The notes: generated from the letters alone by a model not told the origin. Counted from the first letter of the stretch, positions 36,467 to 46,084 are shown. The stretch: 64,000 nt of DNA from Xanthobacteraceae bacterium (GCA_022844205.1 JALHMF010000006.1:116720-180719); one strand, 5' to 3'. Made by a program: numbers and translations.

Positions 36467-36588
36467 TCCCTCCCCTGAAAGGGGAGGGTCGGCTGAGCGA
36501 AGCGAAGCCGGGGTGGGGTTATCCAGCGCTGGCCCGACCCCCACCCGGCGCGTTGCACGCGCCACACTCCCCCTTGCAGGGGGAGGGA
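36467..36588. repeat. Palindromic repeat, family C copy 4
   Basis: tccctcccctgaaagggga...gggtgggg / cccccaccc...cttgcagggggaggga, between ruvC and ruvA. Confidence 0.85.
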
Positions 36589-36622
36589 TGAGAAAGCGTC
36601 CATGCCAGATCGGAGTTCAACG

Positions 36623-37240
36623 GTGATCGGCAAGCTCAGCGGCGTGATCGATACCTACAACGAAGATTCCTTGATCCTCGACGTCCACGGCGTCGGCTAT
36701 CTTGTGCATTGCTCCGCCCGCACGCTGCAGTCGCTGCCTCCCGCAGGCGAGGCGACGATGCTGTCCATCGAAACCTGGGTGCGGGAAGATCAGATCAGGC
36801 TGTTCGGTTTTGCCACCGAGGCGGAGCGCGAATGGTTCAAGCTGCTCACGAACGTGCAGAGCGTAGGCGCGAAAGTTGCGCTCGCCGTGCTTTCGACATT
36901 GCGAGTATCGGAACTCGCAAACGCCATCGCGCTCGGCGACAAGAGCGCCGTGGCACGCACGCCAGGCGTCGGCCCGAAACTCGCCCAGCGCATTGTCACC
37001 GAGCTGAAAGATAAGGCGCCGGCATTCGCCAGTGTCGATCCGGCGGTGGTGAAACTGCAGGGCGAGCTGGGCGACCGGCGCGCGCCGCAGCCTGTCTCCG
37101 ATGCGGTGTCCGCCCTCGTGCATCTCGGCTATGGTGAGATTCAGGCAAGTACCGCGATTGCCGCCGCCGTGCGGCAGGCAGGCGAGGGCGCGACGACGGA
37201 GATTCTCATCCGGTTTGCATTGAAGGAGCTCGCAAGATGA
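36623..37240 (+). CDS. ruvA: Holliday junction branch migration protein RuvA
   Basis: A 205-aa tetrameric junction-binding subunit of RuvAB. Start at GTG 36623 gives the family start [14 protein letters not shown] lies 9 nt upstream. Two helix-hairpin-helix motifs are present, [17 protein letters not shown] and [18 protein letters not shown], followed by a linker and the RuvB-binding C-terminal domain [16 protein letters not shown]. An ATG at 36602 would add 7 residues. Overlaps the next gene by 4 bp. Confidence 0.96.
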   Translation: MIGKLSGVIDTYNEDSLILDVHGVGYLVHCSARTLQSLPPAGEATMLSIETWVREDQIRLFGFATEAEREWFKLLTNVQSVGAKVALAVLSTLRVSELANAIALGDKSAVARTPGVGPKLAQRIVTELKDKAPAFASVDPAVVKLQGELGDRRAPQPVSDAVSALVHLGYGEIQASTAIAAAVRQAGEGATTEILIRFALKELAR

Positions 37241-37635
37241 TTTTGGCAGCCTCGATTATTGTTATTTATGTCGTGATGGGAACGGTGTTCTCGCTGTTCG
37301 GGTATCGTGCGGCGCTCGAGGGCGCGTTTCTCATTCCCGGCTTCGATCAGAATGCGGGCGACTTCAATACATTCATGATGCTCGCGTTGATCATCGCGCT
37401 CGCATTCGCGGCGGCGGCGGTGCTGATCATTTTGATGCTGCCATCGGGTGTGAATATGGGGATCGCCATGCTGGCTTCCGCGGTCACCACCGGCGTGATC
37501 GGGCTGGGCATGATGGGCTGGTTTTCCGGGCTGACATCGGCGCTGCCGATCGTCATGGCGGCGGGCGGCGTCATATGCGCGAGCACGGCGAACATGCTCG
37601 GCATGTTCGAACAGGGCGGAGCGAACAGGGGCTGA
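37237..37635 (+). CDS. Small four-helix membrane protein between ruvA and ruvB
   Basis: A 132-aa hydrophobic protein with about four membrane helices (residues about 2-22, 46-70, 72-97, 100-122) and a short loop [13 protein letters not shown] recognise no family. It overlaps ruvA by 4 bp (ATGA) and its stop overlaps the ruvB start (TGATG), so it is locked into the ruv operon. A recombination role is not implied by its features; co-expression is the only link. Confidence 0.75.
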   Translation: MILAASIIVIYVVMGTVFSLFGYRAALEGAFLIPGFDQNAGDFNTFMMLALIIALAFAAAAVLIILMLPSGVNMGIAMLASAVTTGVIGLGMMGWFSGLTSALPIVMAAGGVICASTANMLGMFEQGGANRG

Positions 37636-38678
37636 TGGCAAATCCGCGTCTCATCGCAGCGGAGACACGCGAAGAGGACGCGGCGGACATCCATCTGCGC
37701 CCGCAAAATCTTTCCGAATTCATCGGACAAAAACAGGCCTGCGCCAATCTCAAGGTCTTCATCGACGCCGCGCGCGGGCGCAAGGAGGCGCTCGATCATG
37801 TGTTGCTGGTCGGCCCGCCCGGGCTGGGCAAGACCACGTTGGCGCAGATCGTGGCGCGCGAATTGGGCGTCAACTTCCGCGCCACGTCCGGTCCTGTGAT
37901 CGCGAAGGCGGGCGACCTTGCGGCGCTGCTGACCAATCTCGAAGACCGCGATGTTCTCTTCATCGACGAGATTCACCGGCTCAATCCCGCCATCGAGGAA
38001 ATCCTCTATCCGGCGATGGAGGACTATCAACTCGATCTCATCATCGGCGAAGGTCCGGCCGCGCGCTCGGTCAAGATCGATCTCGCGCGCTTCACGCTGG
38101 TCGGCGCCACCACGCGCTCGGGCCTGCTCACGACGCCTTTACGGGAAAGATTTGGGATTCCGGTGCGGCTCGGCTTCTACACGCCGGAAGAACTGACGAC
38201 GATCGTAACCCGTGCTGCCCGCGTGCTCGGCATCGGCATCGGTCAGGACGGTGCAAGGGAGATCGCCCGCCGTGCGCGCGGCACGCCGCGCGTGGCCGGA
38301 CGCCTGCTCCGCCGCGTGCGGGATTTCGCGACGGTCGGCGGCCAGGACAGGATCGACGACAAGATCGCCGACCGCGCGCTGCTCCAGCTCGAAGTGGATG
38401 CGGGCGGCCTCGACCAGATGGACCGCCGGTATCTGACGGTGATTGCGAAAAACTATGCCGGCGGCCCGGTCGGTGTCGAAACCATCGCCGCGGCACTGTC
38501 CGAGCCGCGCGACGCGATCGAGGAAATCATCGAGCCCTATCTCGTGCAGCAGGGATTTCTTCAGCGCACGCCGCGCGGGCGCGTGCTCACCGCGCATGCT
38601 TTCCGCCATCTTGGCATTGCCGAGCCTGCGCGCGAGGCTAACCAGATGCCGCTGTTCGATCAGGAGCAGGACGATTGA
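37635..38678 (+). CDS. ruvB: Holliday junction branch migration ATPase RuvB
   Basis: A 347-aa AAA+ helicase motor of RuvAB. Seen: [15 protein letters not shown], Walker [10 protein letters not shown] near residues 60-67, Walker [12 protein letters not shown], sensor [19 protein letters not shown], and the C-terminal winged helix [16 protein letters not shown]. Start at ATG 37635 overlaps the upstream stop. The run ruvC-ruvA-orf-ruvB is followed by ybgC and tolQRAB. Confidence 0.97.
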   Translation: MANPRLIAAETREEDAADIHLRPQNLSEFIGQKQACANLKVFIDAARGRKEALDHVLLVGPPGLGKTTLAQIVARELGVNFRATSGPVIAKAGDLAALLTNLEDRDVLFIDEIHRLNPAIEEILYPAMEDYQLDLIIGEGPAARSVKIDLARFTLVGATTRSGLLTTPLRERFGIPVRLGFYTPEELTTIVTRAARVLGIGIGQDGAREIARRARGTPRVAGRLLRRVRDFATVGGQDRIDDKIADRALLQLEVDAGGLDQMDRRYLTVIAKNYAGGPVGVETIAAALSEPRDAIEEIIEPYLVQQGFLQRTPRGRVLTAHAFRHLGIAEPAREANQMPLFDQEQDD

Positions 38679-38686
38679 TCCTTTTA

Positions 38687-38790
38687 TCCCTCCCCCTGAA
38701 AGGGGGGAGGGTAGGGTGGGGGTCAATAACGCGGTCAAGGAGGACCCCCTCCCGATGCTTCGCATCGACCTCCCCCTTGCAGGGGGAGGT
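38687..38790. repeat. Palindromic repeat, family C copy 5
   Basis: tccctccccctgaaagggggg...tgggggtc / gaccccctccc...cccttgcagggggaggt, between ruvB and ybgC. Its right end supplies a GGGGGAGGTGA sequence that looks like a strong Shine-Dalgarno site for a short reading frame (38797-38859). Confidence 0.85.
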
Positions 38791-38845
38791 GAAAAAATGG
38801 AAGCCATGAAGAAATTGCCACGCAGCATCAGTGAAGAAGAAATCA

Positions 38846-39316
38846 ATGCGCGCCAGTGAAGAAGGCTGGATCCATCTCTCCGGTCAGATCGTGGAGGGCA
38901 GTCATCGCCTGCCAATTCGCATCTACTATGAGGACACCGACTTCTCCGGCGTCGTCTATCACGCGAGCTACCTGCGCTTCATGGAACGCGGCCGCTCGGA
39001 TTTCATCCGGCTGCTTGGCATCCAGCAGGGCACCTTGTTCGAGCAGACGGCGGCGGAGCAGCCGGGCTTTGCCTTCGTCGTCCGCTCCATGAAGCTCGAC
39101 TTCCGGCGTCCCGCCCGCATCGACGAGGTGATCGAGGTCGTGACCCGCCCGGGCGAGATCGGCGGCGCCTCGATCCTGCTGAAACAGACCGTCATGCGGG
39201 GCGGGGAGGTGCTCGTGGAGGCCGAAGTCCGCATCGCTTTTGTCTGTGATGGGAAGCCGCAACGCATCCCCGCCGGCCTGCGGCAGGCCATGGGCGAAAC
39301 CGAGCGCGAAACCTGA
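38846..39316 (+). CDS. ybgC: Tol-Pal-associated acyl-CoA thioesterase YbgC
   Basis: A 156-aa hotdog-fold thioesterase of the YbgC/4HBT family that heads the tol-pal cluster. Active-site block IYYEDTDFSGVVYHASYLRF with the catalytic Asp near residue 33, then MERGRSDFIRLLGI. ATG at 38846 is the likely start; a GTG at 38831 is in frame. tolQ follows after 227 bp, so the tol genes may have their own promoter in 39317-39543. Confidence 0.93.
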   Translation: MRASEEGWIHLSGQIVEGSHRLPIRIYYEDTDFSGVVYHASYLRFMERGRSDFIRLLGIQQGTLFEQTAAEQPGFAFVVRSMKLDFRRPARIDEVIEVVTRPGEIGGASILLKQTVMRGGEVLVEAEVRIAFVCDGKPQRIPAGLRQAMGETERET

Positions 39317-39543
39317 GCGAAACTTAAGTCGCGGGCATTTTACCCGCCGTGCTAACCAATCGTTAAGGACGAGGGGCGCTTGCTTGACCGAAAAGCGGTG
39401 ACCCAGCCCCAGTTTGGACAGATTCAGTCCCGATCTGGGCCGGGCCGGCGATCGGCAAAACGCCAAGCTAGCTGAAGGCCAGCCATTGCCTCCCGCTCCG
39501 CATTTGTGAATCGCAATCGCCGAATAAGCCGAGGTATCGCCGG

Positions 39544-40239
39544 ATGAATCCTGAAGTCGTAACGCCAGCCCTGGACATCTCCCTCTGGGGCCTGTTCTGG
39601 CAGGCCCACTTGGTCGTGAAGGCCGTGATGATCGGCCTGATGGCCGCGTCCATCTGGGTGTGGGCCATCGTGATCGACAAGACCATTCTGTTTGCCCGCA
39701 CCAAACGGCAGATGGACAAGTTCGAACAGGTGTTCTGGTCGGGCCAGAGCCTCGAGGAACTTTACCGGAATCTCTCCACGCGACCGAACAATTCGATGGC
39801 GGCACTCTTCGTCGCTGCGATGCGCGAGTGGAAGCGCACCTATGAGAGCGGTGCCCGCTCCCTGCAGGGGCTGACCCAGCGCATCGACAAGGTGATGGAC
39901 GTCACGATCTCCCGCGAAGTGGAACGGCTGGAGAGCAAGCTGCTCGTGCTCGCCACCGTCGGCTCGGCCGGACCGTTCATCGGCCTCTTCGGCACCGTCT
40001 GGGGCATCATGACGAGCTTCCAGTCGATTGCGGCCTCCAAGAATACGAGCCTCGCCGTGGTGGCGCCCGGCATCGCGGAAGCCCTGTTTGCCACCGCAAT
40101 CGGGCTTGTGGCCGCCATACCGGCGACGATTTTCTACAATAAGTTCATTTCGCAGGTGAACCGCACGGCCTCCCGGATGGAGGGCTTCGCGGACGAGTTT
40201 TCGGCGATCCTTTCGCGCCAAGTTGACGAGAAGATGTGA
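39544..40239 (+). CDS. tolQ: Tol-Pal system protein TolQ
   Basis: A 231-aa inner-membrane proton-channel subunit. Three helices: one near residues 17-40 (AVMIGLMAASIWVWAIVID), and a hairpin with GSAGPFIGLFGTVWGIMTSF near 141-160 and GIAEALFATAIGLVAAIPA near 180-198. With TolR it uses the proton gradient to energise TolA during outer-membrane constriction. tolR follows after 8 bp. Confidence 0.96.
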   Translation: MNPEVVTPALDISLWGLFWQAHLVVKAVMIGLMAASIWVWAIVIDKTILFARTKRQMDKFEQVFWSGQSLEELYRNLSTRPNNSMAALFVAAMREWKRTYESGARSLQGLTQRIDKVMDVTISREVERLESKLLVLATVGSAGPFIGLFGTVWGIMTSFQSIAASKNTSLAVVAPGIAEALFATAIGLVAAIPATIFYNKFISQVNRTASRMEGFADEFSAILSRQVDEKM

Positions 40240-40247
40240 GGTAGTTC

Positions 40248-40685
40248 GTGGGAGCAGGATCCCCCATAGGCGGGCGCCGGGGACGCCGCCAGCGCGCCAG
40301 CGTGATGAGCGAGATCAACGTTACACCGATGGTGGACGTGATGCTCGTGCTGCTCATCATCTTCATGGTGGCGGCACCGCTGCTCACAGTCGGCGTACCG
40401 ATCGACCTGCCGGAAAGCCAGGCGAAATCCATGGAGCAGCCGAAGGAGCCGCTCACATTATCCGTCAACGACAAGGGCCAGGTTTTCCTCCAGAATACCG
40501 AGATCAAGATGGACGAGCTGGTCCCCAAGCTCAAAGCCATCGCCAAGAGCGGATTTGAAGAACGCATCTATGTGCGCGGCGACAAGAAGGTCGATTACGG
40601 TACGGTGATGCGCGTGATGGGACGTTTGTCGGCAGCCGGTTACAGACGGGTGGCGCTTGTCACCGAAGTCGAACAAGGAAGCTAA
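40248..40685 (+). CDS. tolR: Tol-Pal system protein TolR (ExbD/TolR family)
   Basis: A 145-aa protein with one helix after MSEINVTPMVDVMLVLLIIF; the Asp in MVDVMLVLL is the ion-site residue of the family. The periplasmic domain includes QVFLQNTEIKMDELVPKLKA and VRGDKKVDYGTVMRVMGRL. Starts at GTG 40248 with GAGGT just before it. Forms the motor with TolQ. Confidence 0.95.
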   Translation: MGAGSPIGGRRGRRQRASVMSEINVTPMVDVMLVLLIIFMVAAPLLTVGVPIDLPESQAKSMEQPKEPLTLSVNDKGQVFLQNTEIKMDELVPKLKAIAKSGFEERIYVRGDKKVDYGTVMRVMGRLSAAGYRRVALVTEVEQGS

Positions 40686-40686
40686 C

Positions 40687-41577
40687 GTGCGCAGCGGGAT
40701 GGCGGTGTCCAGTGTGGCCCATGCCGTCGTTCTCGGCTGGGGACTGCTGACATTTGCCCCGAACCCGCTCGAAGCGCCGCTGACCGAGGCGATGCCGGTC
40801 GATCTCGTCCCGCTGGATGAAATCACCCGCACGCGGCAAGGCTCCCTGAAAGCGCCGAAGCCCGAAGAGATCAAACCGGCTGCGGAAAAAGTCGAACAGC
40901 CGAAGCAGCAGCCGGAAGTCGAGAAGAAGGCCGAGAAGAAACCGGAGATCAAACCGGCCGCTCCGCCGCAGCCTTCGGAAGAAATGAAGAAGGAAGCGAA
41001 GAAAGAGGAGCCGAAATCCGATCCGATCAAGGATCTAATTGTGAAGGACGACGCGCTGGAGCAGGCGAAAGACACGAAGAAGACGCCGCCGAAAAAAGAG
41101 CAGCCGAAGGTCGCCGAAAAGCCGAAGGCGCCGCCGGTCAAGCAGCGCAATTTCAACCCGGACCAGATCGCGGCACTCCTGGATAAACGAGAGCCGCAAC
41201 GTCAGCAGTCGTCGGCGGAGCAGGTATCGCGCTCGCAATCGCTTGGCGTCAGCAGCGGAAATTCCCCGCGGCTGACGCAAAGCGAGATCGACGCCCTGCG
41301 GGCGCAGATTCAGGCTTGCTGGAACCCGCCCGTGGGCGCCGAAAATGCGCAGGAACTCGTTGTGCGGGTGCGCATTCAGTTCAGGACGGACGGGTCGCTG
41401 TCGGCCGAGCCCACGCTGATCAATCGCGGCAGCAGCCCGTATTTTCAGGTGGCGGCGGAAAGCGCGATGCGCGCCGTCCGCCGTTGCGCGCCCTATACTT
41501 TACCGGCGGCCAAATATGAGGTTTGGAAGGACGTGGAAGTTACCTTCGACCCGAGAGACATGTTTCGCGGCGGCTGA
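40687..41577 (+). CDS. tolA: Tol-Pal system protein TolA
   Basis: A 296-aa protein that spans the periplasm and links TolQR to TolB/Pal. GTG start at 40687 with AAGGAAG upstream and only one base after the tolR stop. A single N-terminal helix, then a Lys/Glu/Pro-rich domain (about 55-160, [15 protein letters not shown] and similar), then a C-terminal TolA/TonB-like domain from about residue 195 with [20 protein letters not shown] and [10 protein letters not shown] typical low-complexity TolA. Confidence 0.92.
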   Translation: MRSGMAVSSVAHAVVLGWGLLTFAPNPLEAPLTEAMPVDLVPLDEITRTRQGSLKAPKPEEIKPAAEKVEQPKQQPEVEKKAEKKPEIKPAAPPQPSEEMKKEAKKEEPKSDPIKDLIVKDDALEQAKDTKKTPPKKEQPKVAEKPKAPPVKQRNFNPDQIAALLDKREPQRQQSSAEQVSRSQSLGVSSGNSPRLTQSEIDALRAQIQACWNPPVGAENAQELVVRVRIQFRTDGSLSAEPTLINRGSSPYFQVAAESAMRAVRRCAPYTLPAAKYEVWKDVEVTFDPRDMFRGG

Positions 41578-41603
41578 GCCATTTAAAAATTTTGAGATCC
41601 CCG

Positions 41604-42968
41604 ATGAAAAAAATCATGCTTCCGGATGCGTTTGCGCGTGAGCCCTTTTCGCGCCGACGGCTGTTGCAGGGTGCCGCCGGGGTGACCGCGGCCGCTGTGA
41701 TCGGCCGGGCCGTGCCCGCACAGGCCGTGCTCAAGCTCGACATTACGCAAGGCACGATCCAGCCGGTGCCGATCGCCATTACGGATTTCATGGGCGGTGG
41801 CGGCGACGGCGATGCCGGCCGCAGCATCTCTTCCGTCATCACGAATAATCTCCGCCGCTCTGGCCTGTTCGCGCCGATTGATCCCGGTGCCTTTATCGAA
41901 CGTATCCAGAATTTCGACGTGAATCCGCGCTTTCAGGACTGGCGCGTGATCAACGCGCAAGGATTGGTCACCGGCCGGGTCACGCGCCAGCCGGACGGGC
42001 GTCTGCGCACGGAGTTCCGCCTGTGGGACGTGTTCGCGGGCCAGCAGTTCGCAAGCTCGCAATTCGTGGCGCAGCCTGACGCCTGGCGTCGCGTCGCGCA
42101 CATGATCGCGGACCAGATTTATGAGCGCCTCACCGGCGAGAAGGGATACTTCAACACCCGTATCGTGTTCATCGATGAGTCCGGTCCCAAGGACAAACGC
42201 GTGAAACGGCTCGCGATGATGGATCAGGACGGCGCCAACATCCGCTATCTCACGCGCGGCGAAGATCTCGTGCTGACGCCGCGCTTCAGCCCGACCAATC
42301 AGGAAGTCGCCTACATGTCCTACGGCCGGGACAATCCGCGCGTGGTGCTGCTCAACCTCGAGAATCCGGCGCAGCGCGAAACGATCGGCGATTTTCCCGG
42401 CATGAGTTTCTCGCCCCGCTTTTCGCCGGACGGACAGCGTGTGGTGATGAGCCTGCAGCAGGGTGCCAACTCGAATATTTTTGTCATGGACCTGCGCACG
42501 CGCCGGACCACGCGCCTCACCGATGCGCCTGCGATCAGCACGGCGCCCTCGTTCTCGCCGGACAGCCGGTTCATTGCGTTTGAATCCGATCGCGGGGGCT
42601 CGCAGCAAATCTATGTGATGGGAGCGGACGGCGGCGGCGCGAAGCGAATCTCATTCGGCGGCGGCAGTTATTCCACACCGGTCTGGTCGCCACGCGGCGA
42701 CATCATCGCCTTCACCAAGCAGGGCGGCGGCAGCTTCTCCATCGGCGTCATGCGCACCGACGGTTCCGGCGAGCGGATCCTCACGGAAGGATTCCATAAT
42801 GAGGGACCGACCTGGGCACCGAACGGCCGGGTGCTGATGTTCTTCCGCGACCCGGGCGGCAATGCCGGTCCGCAGCTCTTCACGGTGGACCTCACCGGCT
42901 ACAACGAGCAGCGCGTTCCAACACCGAATTATGCGTCCGATCCAGCCTGGTCGCCGCTGCTGACCTGA
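41604..42968 (+). CDS. tolB: Tol-Pal system beta-propeller protein TolB
   Basis: A 454-aa periplasmic protein with an N-terminal TolB domain ([20 protein letters not shown], about 50-70) and a six-bladed beta-propeller with repeats such as [44 protein letters not shown] and [14 protein letters not shown]. The leader [20 protein letters not shown] contains three arginines before the hydrophobic core and looks like a Tat signal, whereas the classical TolB is Sec-exported. Start ATG 41604 has only a weak ribosome site. Confidence 0.95.
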   Translation: MKKIMLPDAFAREPFSRRRLLQGAAGVTAAAVIGRAVPAQAVLKLDITQGTIQPVPIAITDFMGGGGDGDAGRSISSVITNNLRRSGLFAPIDPGAFIERIQNFDVNPRFQDWRVINAQGLVTGRVTRQPDGRLRTEFRLWDVFAGQQFASSQFVAQPDAWRRVAHMIADQIYERLTGEKGYFNTRIVFIDESGPKDKRVKRLAMMDQDGANIRYLTRGEDLVLTPRFSPTNQEVAYMSYGRDNPRVVLLNLENPAQRETIGDFPGMSFSPRFSPDGQRVVMSLQQGANSNIFVMDLRTRRTTRLTDAPAISTAPSFSPDSRFIAFESDRGGSQQIYVMGADGGGAKRISFGGGSYSTPVWSPRGDIIAFTKQGGGSFSIGVMRTDGSGERILTEGFHNEGPTWAPNGRVLMFFRDPGGNAGPQLFTVDLTGYNEQRVPTPNYASDPAWSPLLT

Positions 42969-42978
42969 AAAAACTCTA

Positions 42979-43092
42979 CCTCCCCCGGAAAGGGAAGGCC
43001 GGTTTGCGAAGCAAACCGGGTGGGGGTCATTCCCGCGCGCAATCGTCTTGACGTTTCGACTCCCTCCCTGACCCTCCCCTTCTGGGGAGGGA
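42979..43092. repeat. Palindromic repeat, family C copy 6
   Basis: acctcccccggaaaggga...accgggtggggg / ccctccctgaccctccccttctggggaggga. It occupies the first third of the 347-bp tolB-pal gap. The rest (43093-43315) shows no credible gene; it should hold a pal promoter, with gttgacgg at about 43244 as a possible -35. Confidence 0.75.
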
Positions 43093-43315
43093 ATTGAGAT
43101 GTTTCTCTCGACGCCCGGCCATCATATGGCCGTAGACGGAACCCACCCTCCGATTCATACTTTGCTAACCACGCTGGCCGGAACCGAAGCCGGCCCATGT
43201 GAAACATTCATTTTGCGAGACTTCGCCAACCTTTCATCAAGGTTGACGGAATATTCGCTTAACCAGCCGGCTGTTACATGGGGGGATGTTCGCCGGTGGG
43301 TGAAGGGAGTTCGAG

Positions 43316-43816
43316 ATGAATCAGGTTAAGCAGATCGCTTGCGGCGCGCGACTGGCCGTACTGCTTGGCGCGGTCCTTTTGGCGGGCGCCTGTGCTCAGC
43401 AGCCGAATCCTGGCGACCAGGCCGGCATCGGTGCCGCGGCCACGCCGGGCAGCGCACAGGATTTCGTCGTCAACGTTGGCGACCGCGTGTTCTTCGAGAC
43501 GGATTCGTCGGAACTGACGCAGCAGGCCCGCGCCACGCTCGATAAGCAGGCGCAGTGGCTGAACAACTACAACCGTTATGCGTTCACCGTGGAAGGCCAT
43601 GCCGACGAGCGCGGCACGCGCGAATACAACATCGCGCTGGGTGCCCGCCGCGCGCAGACCATGCGCGACTATCTGGTCGCGCGCGGCGTGGAGTCTTCGC
43701 GCATGCGCACGATCTCCTACGGCAAGGAGCGGCCGGTCGCGGTCTGCAACGACATCTCCTGCTGGTCGCAGAACCGCCGTTCCGTGACGATCCTGAGCGG
43801 CGGCGCGCAAGGCTAA
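43316..43816 (+). CDS. pal: Peptidoglycan-associated lipoprotein Pal
   Basis: A 166-aa outer-membrane lipoprotein. The lipobox LLAGACAQQ puts the acylated Cys near residue 26. The OmpA-like C-terminal domain has FFETDSSELTQQARATLDKQ and the peptidoglycan-binding core VEGHADERGTREYNIALGARRA (quoted only in part: GHADERGTREYN), ending NRRSVTIL. It anchors the outer membrane to peptidoglycan and binds TolB. RBS GGGAG upstream of ATG 43316. Confidence 0.97.
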   Translation: MNQVKQIACGARLAVLLGAVLLAGACAQQPNPGDQAGIGAAATPGSAQDFVVNVGDRVFFETDSSELTQQARATLDKQAQWLNNYNRYAFTVEGHADERGTREYNIALGARRAQTMRDYLVARGVESSRMRTISYGKERPVAVCNDISCWSQNRRSVTILSGGAQG

Positions 43817-43928
43817 ATGGCGGTGCCGCCGGCTGAAACTCCGGCGGCCCAATTTTGGACGCACTCAAGCCGCTTTCTCATTGGGTCCGCGCGCGCTAAA
43901 GTCGCGTGAGAATTTTCCGATCGAGACG

Positions 43929-44996
43929 ATGAAACCCGTATCGACAAAATTATTGCTGAATGCATTCGCCGCGCTTGCGATCTGCGTGGCGGCTTCGTCC
44001 GCGAACGCCCAGCTGTTCGGACAGCCGGGCGGTGGCGGCGGTGACGATGTTTCCGGACGCATCGGCCGGCTTGAGGCGCAGCTTCGCTCGCTCACCGGCC
44101 AGATCGAGGAATTGCAATACAAGAACCAGCAGCTTGAGCAGCAATTAAAGCGCGCGTTGCAGGATAGTGAATTCCGTTTCCAGGAACTCAATCAGGGCCG
44201 CCCGCCCGCGGGCGCCGGGCCGCGCGGACAACAGGGTGCCGTGCCGCCGGTCGCGCAGCCGCAACCGCAGCGCCCGTTGCCGCCGGTCGCATCCGCGCCG
44301 CAGAATTTTCCGCCGATTGCCGATGACTTGCCGCCTCCGCAGGCCGGACGCCGCGGCGACGTGTTCGATCCGAACGCTTCGCCGAATGCACCCGGAGCAC
44401 CGCGCCCGCTCGGCACCCTGCAGGGCAGGGGCGACGGTCCGGGACCGGTGATCATGACTCCAGGCAGTGAGCCGCCCGTTCGCCGCCAGCCGGGCGCACC
44501 GATGGATCTCGGCAATACGCGCTCGGGCGATTTTCAGCAGGGCCCTCCCCCGGGACCGCGCGGAATTCCGCCGCAGGGTCCGGTCGGGCAACAGGCGGTG
44601 CTGGCGCCTTCGGGCAGCGCCAAGGACGAATACGATCTCGCGGTCGGCGCGATGCAGCGGCGCGATTACGATTTGGCCGATCAGGCCTTCCGCACCTATC
44701 TCGCCAATCATCCGGGCGACCGCATGGTGCCGGAAGCGCAATACTGGCTCGGCGAGGCGCAGTATCAGCGCCAGCAATACAACGACGCCGCCGAGACGTT
44801 CCTCGATCACTACAACAAGTATCCGAACAGCACGAAGGCGCCGGACGGTTTGCTGCGTCTTGGCCAGTCGCTGTCGGCGCTCGGCAAGCAGGAAGCCGCT
44901 TGCGCTTCGCTTGGCGCGGTGCTGACGAAATATCCAAAAGCATCCGCCAACGTGAAGCGCGCGGTCGAGCAGGAACAGAAGCGTGCTCGCTGCTGA
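43929..44996 (+). CDS. cpoB: Cell division coordinator CpoB (YbgF)
   Basis: A 355-aa periplasmic protein of the tol-pal cluster. Signal peptide (about 1-30, ending SSANAQ), a trimerising coiled coil (IGRLEAQLRSLTGQIEELQY, about 45-80), a long Pro/Gln/Gly-rich linker (about 90-235) and three TPR units at the C-terminus (AKDEYDLAVGAMQRRDYDLA, EAQYWLGEAQYQRQQYNDAA). CpoB coordinates peptidoglycan synthesis with Tol-driven constriction. Overlaps tilS by 14 bp. Confidence 0.92.
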   Translation: MKPVSTKLLLNAFAALAICVAASSANAQLFGQPGGGGGDDVSGRIGRLEAQLRSLTGQIEELQYKNQQLEQQLKRALQDSEFRFQELNQGRPPAGAGPRGQQGAVPPVAQPQPQRPLPPVASAPQNFPPIADDLPPPQAGRRGDVFDPNASPNAPGAPRPLGTLQGRGDGPGPVIMTPGSEPPVRRQPGAPMDLGNTRSGDFQQGPPPGPRGIPPQGPVGQQAVLAPSGSAKDEYDLAVGAMQRRDYDLADQAFRTYLANHPGDRMVPEAQYWLGEAQYQRQQYNDAAETFLDHYNKYPNSTKAPDGLLRLGQSLSALGKQEAACASLGAVLTKYPKASANVKRAVEQEQKRARC

Positions 44997-46008
44997 TCGC
45001 GATCGGGCTCCGGTGGCCGATCACGAGCTTGTTTCTCTGTTTTCCGGTTTTGCAGAATTCAAAAAGATTTTGATCGCGGTTTCCGGCGGACCGGATTCCA
45101 TGGCGCTGCTACTGCTCGCGCATCGCTGGCGGGAGAACCATGGCGGCGAATTGATCGCGGCCACGGTCGATCACGGCTTGCGTCCGGAAGCAAAGGAAGA
45201 AGCGGCACTCGCCGCTGCTTTTTCACACAAGCTCGGCGTTCCGCATCATGTTCTGCGCTGGACCGGCGAAAAGCCTCCCACCGGAATCCAGGAAGCCGCG
45301 CGCGAGGCGCGTTATGCGCTGCTCTGCGGTCTTGCGAAAACAGAAAATATCGAAGCGATCGTCACCGCCCATACGCGCGACGACCAAAGCGAGACATTCC
45401 TGATGCGGCTTGCACGCGGGTCCGGGCTTTCCGGGCTGGCGGGGATCCGCGCGCGGTCGAACCGCGATGGTATCCTCCTGCTCCGTCCGTTGCTCGATCT
45501 TCCGAAGGCCCGGCTGATCGCGACCATGGAAGCCGCCGGCATCGGCTATGCCGAGGACGGCTCAAACCGTGATCCGCGCTTCACCCGGGTGCGGCTGCGC
45601 GAGTTGTCCGGCGCGCTCGCGCAGGAAGGGATCGATCCGGCGCGCATTGCCGGGGTCACGCGAAGGCTTGCCCGCGCCGATGCCGCGATTGAAGCGGCGG
45701 TGGACGACGCCCAGCGGAAATTGATCGGTATGGTTTCCGGCGGTAGGACCGAAATCGCCGCTTCCACCCTGTTCGGGTTGCCCGATGAAATCTCGCTCCG
45801 GCTCCTGGGCCGCGCCATCGGCCAGGCCGGCGACGAAGGCCCGGTGGAACTGGCCAAGCTGGAATCCCTGCATTCCGCGCTTCGGGAAGCGAATGCCACG
45901 AACAAACCGCTGAAGCGCACGCTGGCCGGCGCGGCATTAGGCCTCGACCGGGGGAAGCTGGCGGTCGAACGGGCACCGACGCGCTCCAGCCGCCTGCCCA
46001 AAGAGTAA
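44983..46008 (+). CDS. tilS: tRNA(Ile)-lysidine synthetase
   Basis: A 341-aa PP-loop ATPase that modifies C34 of the CAU-anticodon isoleucine tRNA to lysidine. PP-loop SGGPDSMALLLLAH near residues 34-47, ATVDHGLRPEAKEEA, and TAHTRDDQSETFLMRLARGS. Starts at GTG 44983 inside the end of cpoB. In this lineage tilS normally precedes ftsH, as here. The C-terminal part is short compared with the E. coli enzyme. Confidence 0.93.
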   Translation: MLAADRDRAPVADHELVSLFSGFAEFKKILIAVSGGPDSMALLLLAHRWRENHGGELIAATVDHGLRPEAKEEAALAAAFSHKLGVPHHVLRWTGEKPPTGIQEAAREARYALLCGLAKTENIEAIVTAHTRDDQSETFLMRLARGSGLSGLAGIRARSNRDGILLLRPLLDLPKARLIATMEAAGIGYAEDGSNRDPRFTRVRLRELSGALAQEGIDPARIAGVTRRLARADAAIEAAVDDAQRKLIGMVSGGRTEIAASTLFGLPDEISLRLLGRAIGQAGDEGPVELAKLESLHSALREANATNKPLKRTLAGAALGLDRGKLAVERAPTRSSRLPKE

Positions 46009-46055
46009 ACAGTGCGCCATCGGGGTTGAATCTGGCCGTTCTAGCGCCCGCTTCC

Positions 46056-46084
46056 CTTGGCAATGACACCCATGCGCCCTATTT
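46056..46084 (+). promoter_or_regulatory. Putative RpoH-type heat-shock promoter of ftsH
   Basis: CCCTTGGC (CTTG at 46056-46059) and CCCTATTT (46077-46084), with about 15 nt between CTTGGC and CCCTAT, resemble the alphaproteobacterial RpoH consensus (CTTG... with a C-rich -10). It lies about 87 nt before the ftsH start. Position and a known heat-shock target support it; no experiment does. Confidence 0.4.

Noticed and set aside
43099..43329. 76-codon frame before pal
   Set aside because: Overlaps the pal start, has no ribosome site and no protein-like composition; more likely pal upstream region.
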